Numbered from the stretch's first letter, positions 16,483 through 26,421 are shown. The stretch: DNA of 64,000 nt from Leucobacter sp. OLIS6 (GCF_002752355.1 NZ_MRAV01000001.1:248001-312000); one strand, 5' to 3'. The notes: generated by a model not told the origin, from the sequence alone. A program made the numbers and translations.

Positions 16483-17359
16483 ATGACGCTCAGGTTGATC
16501 GCGGTACACGCGCATCCCGACGACGAATCGAGCAAGGGCGCCGCGACGTACGCGCACTACCTCGACCGCGGCGTCGAGGTGCTGATCGTCAGTTGCACGG
16601 GCGGCGAGCGCGGTGACGTGCTCAACGAGCTCGTGCAGCGCGATCCCAAGAGCCGTCGCGATCTCGCGGGGCTGCGCCGCGACGAGATGGCGCGGGCGCA
16701 GGGGATCATCGGCTTCGAGCATCGCTGGCTCGGCTACCAGGACTCGGGTCTGCCCGACGAGGGCGATCCGATTCCGGCGGGATCCTTCGCCGACATCCCG
16801 GTCGAGGTCTCGGCCGAGGCGCTCGTCCGTGTGGTGCGCGAGTTCCGTCCGCACGTGATGATCACCTACAACGAGCAGGGCGGATACCCGCACCCCGACC
16901 ACATCCGCTGCCACGAGATCAGCAAGCGCGCGTGGGAGCTCTCGGGCGACGCCGAGTCGTATCCCGAGGCCGGGGCGCCGTGGGCGATCCGCAAGCTGTA
17001 CTACGAGGAGATCTTCAACGCCGACCGGGTGCGCGCGGTCTACGAGACGCTGCTCGAGCGCGAGCCGGGGTCCGAGCTCGCGACGCAGTTCGCCGAGATG
17101 ACCGAGTGGATGGCGAAGCGTCCCTACAACGGCACGGCCAAGGTCGATGTCGGTGCCTTCTTCGAGCAGCGCGATGCGGCGCTGCGCGCGCACGCCAGCC
17201 AGGTCCCGCCAGACAGCCCGTTCTTCTTCTGGCCGAACGAGCTGCAGCGCGAGGCCTGGCCGTACGAGGACTACCGTCTCGCCGCATCGCGCATCGCGCG
17301 TCGCGACGAGCGAGTTCGAGGCCGATCTGTTCCAGGGCGTCGAAGAGGAGACCGCATGA
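16483..17359 (+). pseudogene. mca: Mycothiol S-conjugate amidase, C-terminus disrupted by an apparent frameshift
   Basis: Mca cleaves mycothiol conjugates of toxins and antibiotics in actinobacteria. The zinc motif AHPDDES (residues about 8-14) and HPDHIRCHE near 140 are intact. The frame from the ATG at 16483 matches the family up to DYRLAASR, near base 17292, and then continues out of phase into the next gene. The expected ending, [18 protein letters not shown] and a stop at 17357-17359 overlapping the next start, lies in the +1 frame. Between them the DNA reads TCGCGCA TCGCGCG TCGCGAC; removing one 7-bp unit restores a continuous frame. The catalytic core is intact, so the read-through product (about 400 aa) might still work. 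A sequencing or assembly error is the main alternative. Confidence 0.8.
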
Positions 17360-17685
17360 CCACGCTCGCCACCGTTCTCACGGCAGCGATCACCCTTGCC
17401 GAGAAGGAGAAGGAGTTCGATCCGAACACCGCGTCTCCCGGAGTCGCGGGATTCATCGCGGTCGCGGTGCTCGCGGTCGCGGTGATCCTGCTGCTGCTCG
17501 ACCTGAATCGCCGGCTGCGCCGCAGCCGGATCCGCGGCGAGGTGCAGGCGCAGCTCGCCGCCGAGGCCGAGGAAGCCGCCCGGGCGGCGGGCGGAACGGG
17601 CGCCGCGAACGAGGCCGCCGGAACCGACGCGGGCGACGGACCCGGGACCGGGTCCGCTCCGCAGGATCCCGAGCCTCGGAGCTGA
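17356..17685 (+). CDS. Small single-pass membrane protein of unknown function
   Basis: 109 aa if started at the ATG at 17356, which overlaps the expected mca stop (ATGA). There is an amphipathic segment, a membrane helix near residues 32-54 ([20 protein letters not shown]), then a positively charged coiled-coil-like stretch and an alanine/glycine-rich acidic tail. Small proteins of this kind are often found next to mca in actinobacteria. Because of the mca frameshift it is, in the sequence as given, in one open frame with the N-terminal part of mca. Confidence 0.7.
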   Translation: MTTLATVLTAAITLAEKEKEFDPNTASPGVAGFIAVAVLAVAVILLLLDLNRRLRRSRIRGEVQAQLAAEAEEAARAAGGTGAANEAAGTDAGDGPGTGSAPQDPEPRS

Positions 17686-17690
17686 ACCGG

Positions 17691-19508
17691 GTGACCCAGC
17701 GCGATCCGCGGGCCGTCCTCTCAGAGGTCTTCGGCTACGAGTCGTTCCGCGGCGACCAGGAGGAGATCATCCGCCACGTCGCCGCGGGCGGCGACGCCGT
17801 CGTGCTCATGCCGACGGGCGGCGGCAAGTCGCTGTGCTACCAGATCCCCGCGATCTGTCGCGAGGGTACGGGCATCGTGCTCTCCCCGCTCGTCGCGCTC
17901 ATGCACGACCAGGTGGCCGCGCTGCGGCTGGCGGGGGTGCGCGCGGGCGCGCTGAACTCGGCGATGGATCCCGAGGAGCGCCGCGAAGTCGAGCGCGCCT
18001 ACCGCGACGGCGAGCTCGAACTGCTCTATCTGGCGCCCGAACGCCTGAGCGCGCCCGGTACCGTCGAGCTGCTGCGGCAGGGTCGCATCGCGCTCTTCGC
18101 CATCGACGAGGCCCACTGCGTCTCGCAGTGGGGGCACGACTTCCGGCCCGACTACCTGCGCCTCGGCGCGCTCGCCGAGCTCTGGCCCGACGTGCCCCGC
18201 ATCGCGCTGACCGCGACCGCGACCCCGGCCACCCACCGCGAGCTCACCGAGCGCCTGCACCTCGACCGGGCCCGTCATTTCGTGTCGAGCTTCGACCGGC
18301 CGAACATCCGCTACCGGATCGAACCGAAGGCGCAGGTGCGCCAGCAGCTCGTGCGGTTCATCCGCGAGGAGCACGCGGGCGAGGCCGGGATCGTCTACGC
18401 GCTCAGCCGCAAGCGTGTCGAGCAGACGGCGGCCCAGCTGCGCGAGGCCGGGATCGACGCGGTGCCGTACCACGCGGGGCTTCCGGCCGAGGAGCGCTTC
18501 GCCGCGCAGACGCGGTTCCTGCGCGAGGACGGCGTGGTCGTCGTCGCCACGATCGCCTTCGGCATGGGTATCGACAAGCCCGACGTGCGGTTCGTCGCCC
18601 ACATCGACCTCCCGAAGTCGGTCGAGGGGTACTACCAGGAGACGGGTCGCGCGGGGCGCGACGGCCTGCCCTCGGAGACCTGGATGGCCTACGGCCTCGC
18701 CGATGTGGTGCAGCAGCGCCAGTTCATCGAGTCGTCGGACGGCGACGCGGCGGCGCAGCGCAACCAGATCGAGCACCTGAACCACATGCTCGCGCTGTGC
18801 GAGACGACCGACTGCCGCAGGGTCTACCTGCTGCGCTATTTCGGTGAAGAGACGGGGCAGCCGTGCGGCAACTGCGACGTCTGCCTCGACCCGCCGAAGC
18901 TCTGGGACGCGACGATCCCCGCGCAGAAGCTGCTCTCGACCATCGTGCGCATCTCCAAGGAGCGCGGCCGCACCTACGCGGCCGGGCAGCACATCGACGT
19001 GCTCCGCGGCGTCGGTTCGGAGCGTGCCAGCCAGATGCGGCTCGACGAGCTCTCGACCTGGGGCATCGGGCAGGACCTCTCGGTCGCCCAGTGGCGCGGC
19101 GTCGTCCGGCACCTCATCGCCACCGGGCTCCTCGAGAGCCGGGGGGAGTGGGGCGTGCTCGCGCCGACCGAGGCCAGCCGGGCCGTGCTCTACGGCGGCG
19201 AGAAGGTCGAGATGCGCGAGGAGGTGCTCGCGCGGAAGCCGGGCGGTTCCGGCGGTGCGAAGGCGAAGGCCGCGCAGGATCTCGAGCCCGAGCAGCTCGA
19301 CCGCTTCGAGCGCCTGCGCGCCTGGCGCAGCGCCGAGGCGAAGGAGCAGGGGGTGCCCGGCTACATCGTGTTCGGCGATGCGACGCTGCGCGCGCTCGCC
19401 GTGCACACGCCGGGCGACCGCGACGCGCTGCTCGGCATCAGCGGCATCGGCCAGGCCAAGCTCGACCGCTACGGCGACGCCGTGCTCGAGGTGCTGTCGG
19501 CGGGGTGA
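17691..19508 (+). CDS. recQ: ATP-dependent DNA helicase RecQ
   Basis: 605 aa from a GTG 5 bases after the preceding stop. SF2 helicase with Walker [11 protein letters not shown], the DEAH box [19 protein letters not shown], motif III TATATP, and motif [13 protein letters not shown] zinc-binding cluster follows (CETTDC to PCGNCDVC), then the RQC winged helix, and a C-terminal HRDC domain ([20 protein letters not shown]). This is the full domain set of bacterial RecQ, which acts in recombination and fork repair. Confidence 0.95.
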   Translation: MTQRDPRAVLSEVFGYESFRGDQEEIIRHVAAGGDAVVLMPTGGGKSLCYQIPAICREGTGIVLSPLVALMHDQVAALRLAGVRAGALNSAMDPEERREVERAYRDGELELLYLAPERLSAPGTVELLRQGRIALFAIDEAHCVSQWGHDFRPDYLRLGALAELWPDVPRIALTATATPATHRELTERLHLDRARHFVSSFDRPNIRYRIEPKAQVRQQLVRFIREEHAGEAGIVYALSRKRVEQTAAQLREAGIDAVPYHAGLPAEERFAAQTRFLREDGVVVVATIAFGMGIDKPDVRFVAHIDLPKSVEGYYQETGRAGRDGLPSETWMAYGLADVVQQRQFIESSDGDAAAQRNQIEHLNHMLALCETTDCRRVYLLRYFGEETGQPCGNCDVCLDPPKLWDATIPAQKLLSTIVRISKERGRTYAAGQHIDVLRGVGSERASQMRLDELSTWGIGQDLSVAQWRGVVRHLIATGLLESRGEWGVLAPTEASRAVLYGGEKVEMREEVLARKPGGSGGAKAKAAQDLEPEQLDRFERLRAWRSAEAKEQGVPGYIVFGDATLRALAVHTPGDRDALLGISGIGQAKLDRYGDAVLEVLSAG

Positions 19509-19529
19509 TCCCGCGCGCACCGCGCCGGG

Positions 19530-20201
19530 TCAGGCCGGCCCGGCCTCCACCGCGTCTTCGTCGACGGCGTTGAAGGCGAGCCACTCCTCCCAGGTGGCGC
19601 CGGTGCCGCTGACGCGTTCGGGGTGCTCGATCGCCGCGGCGAGCCCGAGCAGGTAGTAGTCGAGGTGCCGCAGGTGGATCTCGGTGGTCCGCTCGCGGCT
19701 CGTCGGCAGGTTCGGACGCAGATGGGTCACGCCGAGCATGAGGTCGGCGGCCGTGTACCCCCGGGGTACGAGCCCCGCGGAGAGATCCTGCGCGATGAGC
19801 GCGTCCAGCGCGGCATGGAGCTCCTCGGCGAGCTCGTCGATCTCGTGCGAGGTGCGCACGTGCCGCCCGAAGGTGATCATGAGCGGTGTCGCGGCCTCGC
19901 GGATGTGGCGGCGGAGGAACCGCGCGACGCTGGATCCGGAGCCTTCGAGGCTCTCGCTCGCGATGCGGATCACGTCGCCGAGCGCCATGATCCGCAGCTG
20001 GAGCACGAGCTCCTCCTTGCTGGGGTAGCGCCGGTAGATGCTCGCGATCCCGATGCCCGCGTGCTCGGCGATGGCCGACATGGGGGCCTGCCAGCCGCGC
20101 TGCACGAACACCTCCCGCGCCGCCTGCAGCAGGATGCGGTCGTTGTCGCGTGCCTCCCGCTCGCGGCCGCGCAGGCGCTCCTCACCGGTCATGGGTTCCA
20201 T
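19530..20201 (-). CDS. TetR family transcriptional regulator
   Basis: 223 aa. Helix-turn-helix at about residues 20-65 with ILLQAAREVFVQRGWQAPMS and IAEHAGIGIASIYRRYPSKE. The C-terminal part is like the TetR_C domains of drug-responsive regulators. The start could be the ATG at 20201 or 20192. It is divergent from an MFS exporter gene 96 bases away, with an inverted repeat (20229-20249) between them, so it probably represses the exporter and itself. Confidence 0.88.
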   Translation of the reverse strand: MEPMTGEERLRGREREARDNDRILLQAAREVFVQRGWQAPMSAIAEHAGIGIASIYRRYPSKEELVLQLRIMALGDVIRIASESLEGSGSSVARFLRRHIREAATPLMITFGRHVRTSHEIDELAEELHAALDALIAQDLSAGLVPRGYTAADLMLGVTHLRPNLPTSRERTTEIHLRHLDYYLLGLAAAIEHPERVSGTGATWEEWLAFNAVDEDAVEAGPA

Positions 20202-20228
20202 CGTAGCGATCGGGCTGTTAGCATCTTG

Positions 20229-20249
20229 AACGGAACGAATCATTCCGTT
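20229..20249. promoter_or_regulatory. Probable TetR operator between regulator and MFS gene
   Basis: AACGGAA (20229-20235) and TTCCGTT (20243-20249) are perfect inverted 7-bp arms around a 7-base spacer. The site lies in the 96-base divergent intergenic region. Confidence 0.65.
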
Positions 20250-20297
20250 CCGGATGATCGCCAGAGTCGATCCCATCGCGCCGACCCGAGGAGCCGT

Positions 20298-21746
20298 GTG
20301 ACCACCCAGACCCAGGCCTCCGGGCCCCATACCGCGTCCGTCCCCATCGCGGGCACGGCGATCCCCGCAGCACCCGCGGGATTCACCGCTGCGCTGGCCT
20401 CGGCCGTCCTCGCCTTCTCGATGATGCAGACGCTGCTCGTCCCGGCACTCCCCGTGCTCTCGACCGAGCTCGGGCTCGACGGTGCGACCGCGGGGTGGAT
20501 CCTCACCGCGTACCTGCTCAGCGGCGCGGTCGCGGCCCCCGTGATCGGCGCGCTGGGCGACCGGCACGGGCACCGGCGGGTGCTCATGATCGCGATGCTG
20601 GTCTTCGTCATCGGGGGAGCGGTCGCAGGACTCGCGGGGTCCCTCCCTGTGATGCTCGTGGGACGCGTGCTCCAGGGCGCGGCCACCGCCTCCTTCCCGC
20701 TCGCGGTCGCGATCGTGCGCGACCGGCTCGTCGGCCGGCGGCAGGCCGTCGCCATCGGCTGGCTCTCGGGCACCATGGGGCTCGGGGCCGGTCTCGCGCT
20801 CGTCGTCGGCGGCGCGGTCACCGACCTGCTCAGCTGGCCGTGGCTCTTCGCGCTCGGCGCCGGCCTCGGCCTCCTCTCCGTGCTCCTGATCGCGTGGCGC
20901 GTGCCCGCGGGCGAGCGGGGAAGCGCGGAGCCGCAGGACTGGGCCGGTGTCGGCCTGCTGGTCCTCACGCTGCTCCCGCTGCTGCTCGTCATCTCGCAGG
21001 GTGCCCGCTGGGGCTGGACCTCGCCCGCGGCGCTGGGCCTCGCCGCGCTCGCCCTGCTCGGCCTCGCGGGTCTGGTGCTCGTCGAGCGCCGGCTCGCGCA
21101 CCCGCTGATCGATCCCGTGCTCGTGACCGATCGAGCGCTCGCCGCGACGAACGCGCTCACCCTGTTCCTCGGCTTCGTGCCCTACGCCTTCTACGTCGGC
21201 CTTCCCGTGCTGCTGCAGTCGTCCGCGAGCGGAATCGGGGCCGTCGGGCAGGGCCTCGGGGTCACGGCGACCGGCGCGGCGCTGCTGCCGGGCGCCGTGC
21301 TCGTCTTCCTCGGCGGACGCTTCACGCCCTGGCTGCTCGGCCGATTGAGCGGGCGTGCCGTCGCCGCGATCGCGCTCGGCGCCATGTGCGCCGGCGGCAT
21401 CGGCATCGCGCTGAGGCCCGGATCCCTGCTCGCCGTGATCCTGTTCTTCGCCCTCGTCGGCCTCGGCAACGGCATCGGCTTCGCGGTCGTCGCCGAGCTC
21501 ATCGCCGGGCACGTCGATCGGGCGGGCCTCGGCGCCGCGCTCGGCGTCAACGGCGTGCTCCGCACGGTCGGATCCGCCTTCGGCACCCCCGTCGCGACGC
21601 TGATCCTGACCTCGATCGGGATCGCCGCGAGCGGCGTTCCCAGGGAGGAGACGTTCCGCACGCTCTTCCTGATCGCGGCGGGAGTCTCGGCCGCGGGAGT
21701 CGTCCTCGCGTTCGCGATCCCGGCGCGGAGGCGCGTCGAGACCTGA
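20298..21746 (+). CDS. MFS transporter (drug:proton antiporter type)
   Basis: 482 aa from a GTG after GAGGAGCC. At least 12 hydrophobic segments. Motif A is GALGDRHGHRRVLM near residue 95, and motif C-like sequence is GWLSGTMGLGAGLALVVGGA. The long N-terminal polar lead of about 28 residues and 14-helix-like pattern fit the DHA2 group. The divergent TetR gene suggests inducible efflux of an unknown compound. Confidence 0.88.
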   Translation: MTTQTQASGPHTASVPIAGTAIPAAPAGFTAALASAVLAFSMMQTLLVPALPVLSTELGLDGATAGWILTAYLLSGAVAAPVIGALGDRHGHRRVLMIAMLVFVIGGAVAGLAGSLPVMLVGRVLQGAATASFPLAVAIVRDRLVGRRQAVAIGWLSGTMGLGAGLALVVGGAVTDLLSWPWLFALGAGLGLLSVLLIAWRVPAGERGSAEPQDWAGVGLLVLTLLPLLLVISQGARWGWTSPAALGLAALALLGLAGLVLVERRLAHPLIDPVLVTDRALAATNALTLFLGFVPYAFYVGLPVLLQSSASGIGAVGQGLGVTATGAALLPGAVLVFLGGRFTPWLLGRLSGRAVAAIALGAMCAGGIGIALRPGSLLAVILFFALVGLGNGIGFAVVAELIAGHVDRAGLGAALGVNGVLRTVGSAFGTPVATLILTSIGIAASGVPREETFRTLFLIAAGVSAAGVVLAFAIPARRRVET

Positions 21747-21752
21747 GTCTCG

Positions 21753-22502
21753 CTAGCGCAGGGAGACCGGGTCGAGCGAGACGAGCAGGGCTCCGGCCCA
21801 GTGGCAGAGGAAGGCGAGCACCGTGAGCGTGTGGAAGATCTCGTGGAATCCGAAGACCCCGGGCACGGGGTTCGGCCGCTTGAGGCCGTAGACGACCGAT
21901 CCGGCCGTGTAGAGCAGGCCGCCGGCGACGACGAGGATCATGGTCGCGGGGTTCGCCTGCCAGATATCGCCGAGGTAGATGACGGCCGCCCAGCCGAGCG
22001 CGACATAAAGAGGGACGTAGAGCCAGCGCGGCGCAGAGATCCAGAACACGCGGAACCCGATCCCGAGCAGCGCGCCGGCCCACACGAGGACGAGCAGCAG
22101 GACCCCTTTGTCGAGCGGCATCGCGGTCAGCGCGAGCGGCGTGTAGGTGCCGGCGATCAGCAGGAAGATGTTGGCGTGATCGAGACGGCGGAAGACCTGC
22201 TTGGTCTCCGGCTTCCAGTTGAAGCGATGGTAGAGGGCCGACACTCCGAACAGCAGCGCGCTCGTCAGCAGGTAGACCGCCGCGGCCCACTTGGCCACTG
22301 GGCCCTTCGCGAGGCAGATGAGCACGATCCCCGCGGCCACCGCCACGGGGAACGTCCCCGCGTGGATCCAGCCGCGCCACGTGGGCTTCGTCGCGGTCGG
22401 ATGCGGGTGCTCGAGAGCGTCCTCGAGCAGCGGCAGCGAGAGACGATCCGGATCGGGCAGACGGCGCTCGCGACCGGACGAGGAACTGGCTCGCTGGCTC
22501 AT
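21753..22502 (-). CDS. Hemolysin III family (PAQR/TrhA) membrane protein
   Basis: 249 aa with seven membrane helices after a polar N-terminus of about 45 residues. The family's metal-site residues are visible: SALYHRFNW, FRRLDHANIFLLIAGTYTP near the middle and FGFHEIFHTLTVLAFLCHW near the end (S, H, D, H, H). PAQR-type bacterial proteins affect membrane lipid homeostasis; hemolysis is not established. It is divergent from the isoprenyl transferase gene, a common arrangement in actinobacteria. Confidence 0.9.
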   Translation of the reverse strand: MSQRASSSSGRERRLPDPDRLSLPLLEDALEHPHPTATKPTWRGWIHAGTFPVAVAAGIVLICLAKGPVAKWAAAVYLLTSALLFGVSALYHRFNWKPETKQVFRRLDHANIFLLIAGTYTPLALTAMPLDKGVLLLVLVWAGALLGIGFRVFWISAPRWLYVPLYVALGWAAVIYLGDIWQANPATMILVVAGGLLYTAGSVVYGLKRPNPVPGVFGFHEIFHTLTVLAFLCHWAGALLVSLDPVSLR

Positions 22503-22573
22503 GCTCCGAGTGTACGGAGCCGACAGTGCGAAAGCTGCATATGTGTCGACCACCTGCAAAGACGAGCCGCGGA

Positions 22574-22585
22574 TAGAATCGACGA
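22574..22585 (+). promoter_or_regulatory. Leaderless promoter of the isoprenyl transferase gene
   Basis: A -10 hexamer TAGAAT (22574-22579) is followed after 6 bases by the GTG start at 22586, so transcription should begin at or next to the start codon and no Shine-Dalgarno is needed. Confidence 0.65.
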
Positions 22586-23371
22586 GTGACGCCCGAACGA
22601 ACCGCTCCGCGACCCGGGCCCCTCTATCGGCTCTACCAGCGCCGGCTGCGCCGCGAGATCGATCCCGAGCGCTCGCCCCACCACATCGCGGTGATCGTCG
22701 ACGGCAATCGGCGGTGGGCCAAGCAGCGCCTGCAGGAGCGCGTCGCATTCGGGCACCGCGCCGGAGCGCGCAAGATCCCCGAGTTCCTCCGGTGGTGCGA
22801 GCACGCCGGCATCCGCGTCGTCACCCTCTACCTGCTCTCGAGCGACAACCTGAAGGGGCGGCAGGAGCAGGAGCTCACCGACCTGTTCGAGATCATCGGC
22901 GACCTCGCCAGGCATCTCGGGTCCCACGGCGACTGGAAGGTGAAGCACGTCGGCAGCTGCGACGGGCTCCCGCCGGAGCTGGCCGGAGCGCTGCACGATG
23001 CGGAGGTGCGCACCAGGGACCACACCGGGCTGCACGTGAACCTCGCCGTCGGATACGGCGGACGCAGCGAGATCACGGCGGCCATGCACAGCGTGATCGA
23101 CGAGCACCGGGCCGCGGGCGGCACGCTTGACACCCTCGCCGAACGGCTCACCCCCGAGACCATCGGCGAGCACCTCTGGACGCGGGGGCAGGCCGATCCC
23201 GACCTCGTCATCCGCACCTCGGGGGAGCAGCGGCTCAGCGACTTCATGATCTGGCAATCCGCGCACTCCGAGTTCTACTTCGTCGAGGCGCTGTACCCCG
23301 ACCTGCGCGAGGTCGACCTGCTGCGCGCGCTGCGCGACTACTCGCGCCGTCAGCGCCGCCTCGGCAAGTAG
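22586..23371 (+). CDS. uppS: Isoprenyl transferase (cis-prenyltransferase)
   Basis: 261 aa. The catalytic Asp is about residue 39 in IVDGNRRWAKQR. The downstream signature is PDLVIRTSGEQRLSDFMIWQ, with the E of SEFYF. The enzyme condenses isopentenyl diphosphate units in cis to make short or long polyprenyl diphosphates for the cell envelope. The DGNRRWA variant (Arg where long-chain enzymes have Gly) is, as far as I recall, closer to the short-chain Z-farnesyl diphosphate synthase of mycobacteria, so it may make a short product; that is uncertain. Confidence 0.92.
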   Translation: MTPERTAPRPGPLYRLYQRRLRREIDPERSPHHIAVIVDGNRRWAKQRLQERVAFGHRAGARKIPEFLRWCEHAGIRVVTLYLLSSDNLKGRQEQELTDLFEIIGDLARHLGSHGDWKVKHVGSCDGLPPELAGALHDAEVRTRDHTGLHVNLAVGYGGRSEITAAMHSVIDEHRAAGGTLDTLAERLTPETIGEHLWTRGQADPDLVIRTSGEQRLSDFMIWQSAHSEFYFVEALYPDLREVDLLRALRDYSRRQRRLGK

Positions 23372-23415
23372 CGGAGCGCGGGCGGATGTCGGCGGTCGCC
23401 GATACGATTGCGGGC

Positions 23416-24195
23416 ATGAACGAGACGCATCACGCCGCACGCCTGCCGTCGCTCCAGGGTCGCCGGGTGCTCGTCACCGGCGCCACGGGCGGGGTCGGCA
23501 GCGGCATCGCGCGCAGCTTCGCCGAGGCGGGCGCAGCGGTCGCCGTCCACTACCGTTCGAACGCCGCCGTCGCCGAGCAGCTGGTGACCGAGATCGAATC
23601 GACCGGGGGGCGGGCTGTCGCGGTCGGCGCCGACCTCTCGCTGCCCGGCGCCGCACAGGACCTCGTGGCGCGCAGTGCGGTCGAGCTCGGCGGGCTCGAC
23701 GCCCTGGTCAACAACGCCGGGATCCAGCCGGTCGAACCGCTCTCCGAACTCGGCCGTGAGTCGTGGGACGCGATGTTCGCTACCAACGTCGGCGTGGTGT
23801 TCTCACTGAGTCAGGCGGCGGCGCAGGTGTTCGAGGGCGGCGGATCGATCACGCACATCGCCTCGGTCGAAGCGCACCGGCCGGCGGGCGGGCACGCGCA
23901 CTACGCCAGCGCCAAGGCCGCGCTGCTCATGCACGCGCGAGCGGCCGCGCTCGAGCTCGGGCCCGCCGGTATCCGGGTCAACACGGTGTCGCCCGGCCTC
24001 GTCGAGGTGCCTGGTCTTGCCGAGAACTGGCCCGAGGGCGTGGCCAGCTGGCTCGCGCACGCTCCGCTGGGGCGCCTCGCCACACCGCGAGATGTCGGCG
24101 ACGCCTGCGTGCTGCTCGCCTCCGACGCGGCCGCGTTCATCACCGGGCAGGACCTCGCGGTCGACGGCGGCATGCTCGCCACTCCCGGCTGGTAG
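23416..24195 (+). CDS. Short-chain dehydrogenase/reductase (SDR)
   Basis: 259 aa. Rossmann cofactor motif VTGATGGVGSGIA near residue 25, NNAG in ALVNNAGIQPVE, catalytic Ser in IASVEAHRP, and YxxxK as HYASAKAALLMHA. The C-terminal DLAVDGGMLATPGW is typical of 3-oxoacyl-ACP-reductase-like SDRs. I prefer the ATG at 23416 because a TACGAT -10 lies at 23403-23408, making a leaderless start; a second in-frame start at 23386 is less likely. It is followed by an amidohydrolase gene 38 bases later. Substrate unknown. Confidence 0.88.
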   Translation: MNETHHAARLPSLQGRRVLVTGATGGVGSGIARSFAEAGAAVAVHYRSNAAVAEQLVTEIESTGGRAVAVGADLSLPGAAQDLVARSAVELGGLDALVNNAGIQPVEPLSELGRESWDAMFATNVGVVFSLSQAAAQVFEGGGSITHIASVEAHRPAGGHAHYASAKAALLMHARAAALELGPAGIRVNTVSPGLVEVPGLAENWPEGVASWLAHAPLGRLATPRDVGDACVLLASDAAAFITGQDLAVDGGMLATPGW

Positions 24196-24233
24196 CCGTC
24201 TTCCGACACCCGAGACCGAGCGAGAGGACTCCG

Positions 24234-25553
24234 ATGAGCAACCCGATCGAGGCCGCGATCCTGCGCGCCGACGCCCTGCTGACCCCCGAGGGCGCCGTCG
24301 GCGGCGAGCCCGGCAGCGTCGAGCTCGAATTCGACGCCGGCGGCCGCATCGCCTACGTCGGCCCGGCACGGCCGGACTCGACCCCCACGCACGACCTGAG
24401 CGGCCACGTGCTCATGCCCGGCCTCGTGAACGGTCATACGCACTCCGCCATGACCCTGCTGCGCGGTGCCTCCGACGACGACGGGTTCATGCCCTGGCTC
24501 GCCGCCGTGCAGGGGCTCGAGCAGCACCTGACCCACGCCGACGTCGCCGCGGGTCTCGAACTCGCCATGGTCGAGATGATCGCGAGCGGCACCACGACGT
24601 TCGCCGACATGTACCACTGGGACGAACCCCTGTTGCGGCTCGTGCAGGCGAGCGGCATGCGCGTGCTCGCGGCTCCGGCCGCGTTCACGGCCGACGCCGT
24701 CGGGTTCCCGGGCGTCGCCCCGTGGACGGGTGCCGAAGCGCTCGACCAGACGGAGCGCCTCGCCGAGGTCTTCGCGGACGACCCCCAGATCCGGCTCGCC
24801 TACGGCCCGCACGCGCCCTACACCTCGCCGCCCGAGTTCCTCCGCGAGATCTCCGAGCGCGCGCAGCACACCGGGCTGCCGATCCACATCCACGTCTCCG
24901 AATCGCCGGCCGAGGTCGAGCAGATCCGCGAGCAGTACGGGGCGACGCCGGGCGACCACCTCGACGCACTCGGCCTCTTCGACGCCTCCGTGCTTGCGGC
25001 ACACTGCGTGCACCTCACCGATCGCGAGATCGAGCGCTTCGCCGAGGCAGGGGTGGCGGTGAGCCACAATCCGGTGTCGAACCTCAAGCTCGGCAACGGC
25101 GTCGCCCGCCTGCCCGAGATGCTCGAGGCCGGGGTCCGGCTCTCGCTCGGCACCGACTCCGTCGCGAGCAACAACACCCTCGACCTCTTCGAAGAGATCA
25201 AGACCGGCACGATCGTGCACCGCGGAGTCCGCCACGACGCGGCGGCGGTACGCGCCTCCACCGTGCTCGACATCGCCACCCGACGCGGCGCCGAGGCGGT
25301 CGGGTTCCCCGAGACCGGGGCGCTCGAAGCCGGACGCCTGGCCGACGTCATCGCGCTCGACGTCCGCGGCGCCTCCGCGATCCCGCACGCGTCGCTCACC
25401 TCGCACCTCGGATTCTCGGCCCGGGGCACCGACGTGCGCCACGTGTTCATCGGCGGGCGCCACGTCTACGCCGACGGCGAGCACCTCACCCTCGACGCCG
25501 CGGGCATCCGAGACCGGGCCGCCGCCGCGGCCGCCCGCTTGCGGGCGTCCTGA
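24234..25553 (+). CDS. MtaD-like amidohydrolase (5'-methylthioadenosine/S-adenosylhomocysteine deaminase family)
   Basis: 439 aa. Metal ligands and active-site motifs are in order: LVNGHTHSAMTLLRG near residue 65, HIHVSESPAEVEQ, AAHCVHLTD and LGTDSVASNN. The EMIASGTTTFADMY segment is typical of the TrzA/MtaD subgroup. Members deaminate MTA, SAH, adenosine or related purines. It is followed by a nucleoside phosphorylase gene, which supports a role in nucleoside salvage. A related pathway gene, mtnA, lies at 38382-39425. The exact substrate cannot be read from sequence. Confidence 0.85.
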   Translation: MSNPIEAAILRADALLTPEGAVGGEPGSVELEFDAGGRIAYVGPARPDSTPTHDLSGHVLMPGLVNGHTHSAMTLLRGASDDDGFMPWLAAVQGLEQHLTHADVAAGLELAMVEMIASGTTTFADMYHWDEPLLRLVQASGMRVLAAPAAFTADAVGFPGVAPWTGAEALDQTERLAEVFADDPQIRLAYGPHAPYTSPPEFLREISERAQHTGLPIHIHVSESPAEVEQIREQYGATPGDHLDALGLFDASVLAAHCVHLTDREIERFAEAGVAVSHNPVSNLKLGNGVARLPEMLEAGVRLSLGTDSVASNNTLDLFEEIKTGTIVHRGVRHDAAAVRASTVLDIATRRGAEAVGFPETGALEAGRLADVIALDVRGASAIPHASLTSHLGFSARGTDVRHVFIGGRHVYADGEHLTLDAAGIRDRAAAAAARLRAS

Positions 25554-25641
25554 GCCGCGTTCCGCCCCTACGATTGAAGGATCGGGCCGGGTGCGCCACG
25601 CACCGGGCCGACCTCCGCTTCCGAACCGAAAGGTGACCGCA

Positions 25642-26400
25642 ATGGCGCCCGTCCGTCTCCCCGCCGATGCCGAACTCCCGCTGCTCCGCGCCCGCGTCGC
25701 CGACCTCTCCGACCGCGCGCTCGTCGTGGGCGATCCCGGCCGCGCGGCGCGCGTCGCCGAGCGCCTCGACGACGTGCAGCAGCTCACAGCGAACCGCGAG
25801 TACCACGTGTACTCGGGCACGCACCGCGGGGTCCCGGTCACGGTCGCCTCGCACGGCGTGGGCGCCGCCGGCGCGGCCGTCTGCTTCGAGGAGCTCGCGC
25901 GCGGCGGCGTCACCCGCATCATCCGCTCCGGCACCGCCGGCGGCATCCAGCCCGAGGTCGTCGACGGCGCGATCGTCGTCGCGACCGGTGCCGTGCGCGC
26001 GGACGGCGTGAGCCACCAGCTCGTGCCCACCGAGTTCCCCGCGATCGCGACCCCCGAGCTCGCGGTCGCGCTCAAGGCCGCCGCCGCCAAGACCGGTCTC
26101 GAGGTGCACTCGGGCATCGTGCTCACGGGCGACATGTTCTACCCGAGCGACGTGATCACCGGGATCGACCACCGCATGTGGCAGCGCGCCGGTATCGTCG
26201 CGGTCGAGATGGAGGCCTCCGCCCTCTTCGTGATCGCTTCGCTGCACGGCATCGAGGCCGGCGCGGTCTTCGCCATCGACGGCAACCCGCTGGCCGCGAA
26301 GGACGACGCGATGGACGGCTACGACCCCTACCGAGAGATCGTCACGCGCGCGGTCGACGGTGCGCTCGACACCGCGCTCGACGTGCTCATCGCCGGCTAA
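25642..26400 (+). CDS. Nucleoside phosphorylase (uridine phosphorylase-like)
   Basis: 252 aa. PNP_UDP_1 family: ALVVGDPGRAARVAERL near residue 27, SHGVGAAGAAVCFEEL, the phosphate-site region RIIRSGTAGGIQ and EMEASALFVIASL near residue 190. It cleaves a nucleoside with phosphate to base and ribose-1-phosphate. A -10 TACGAT is present at 25569-25574, so it may have its own promoter behind the deaminase gene. Ribosome-binding site AAAGGTGACC. Followed by a hairpin shared with the converging kinase gene. Confidence 0.88.
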   Translation: MAPVRLPADAELPLLRARVADLSDRALVVGDPGRAARVAERLDDVQQLTANREYHVYSGTHRGVPVTVASHGVGAAGAAVCFEELARGGVTRIIRSGTAGGIQPEVVDGAIVVATGAVRADGVSHQLVPTEFPAIATPELAVALKAAAAKTGLEVHSGIVLTGDMFYPSDVITGIDHRMWQRAGIVAVEMEASALFVIASLHGIEAGAVFAIDGNPLAAKDDAMDGYDPYREIVTRAVDGALDTALDVLIAG

Positions 26401-26421
26401 CCGTCGGCTCTTCACCCGCTG

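Noticed and set aside
16429..17685. Single 418-residue mca protein taken at face value
   Set aside because: The last third is a different protein with a membrane helix, and the true mca ending is present in the next frame with the usual ATGA overlap.
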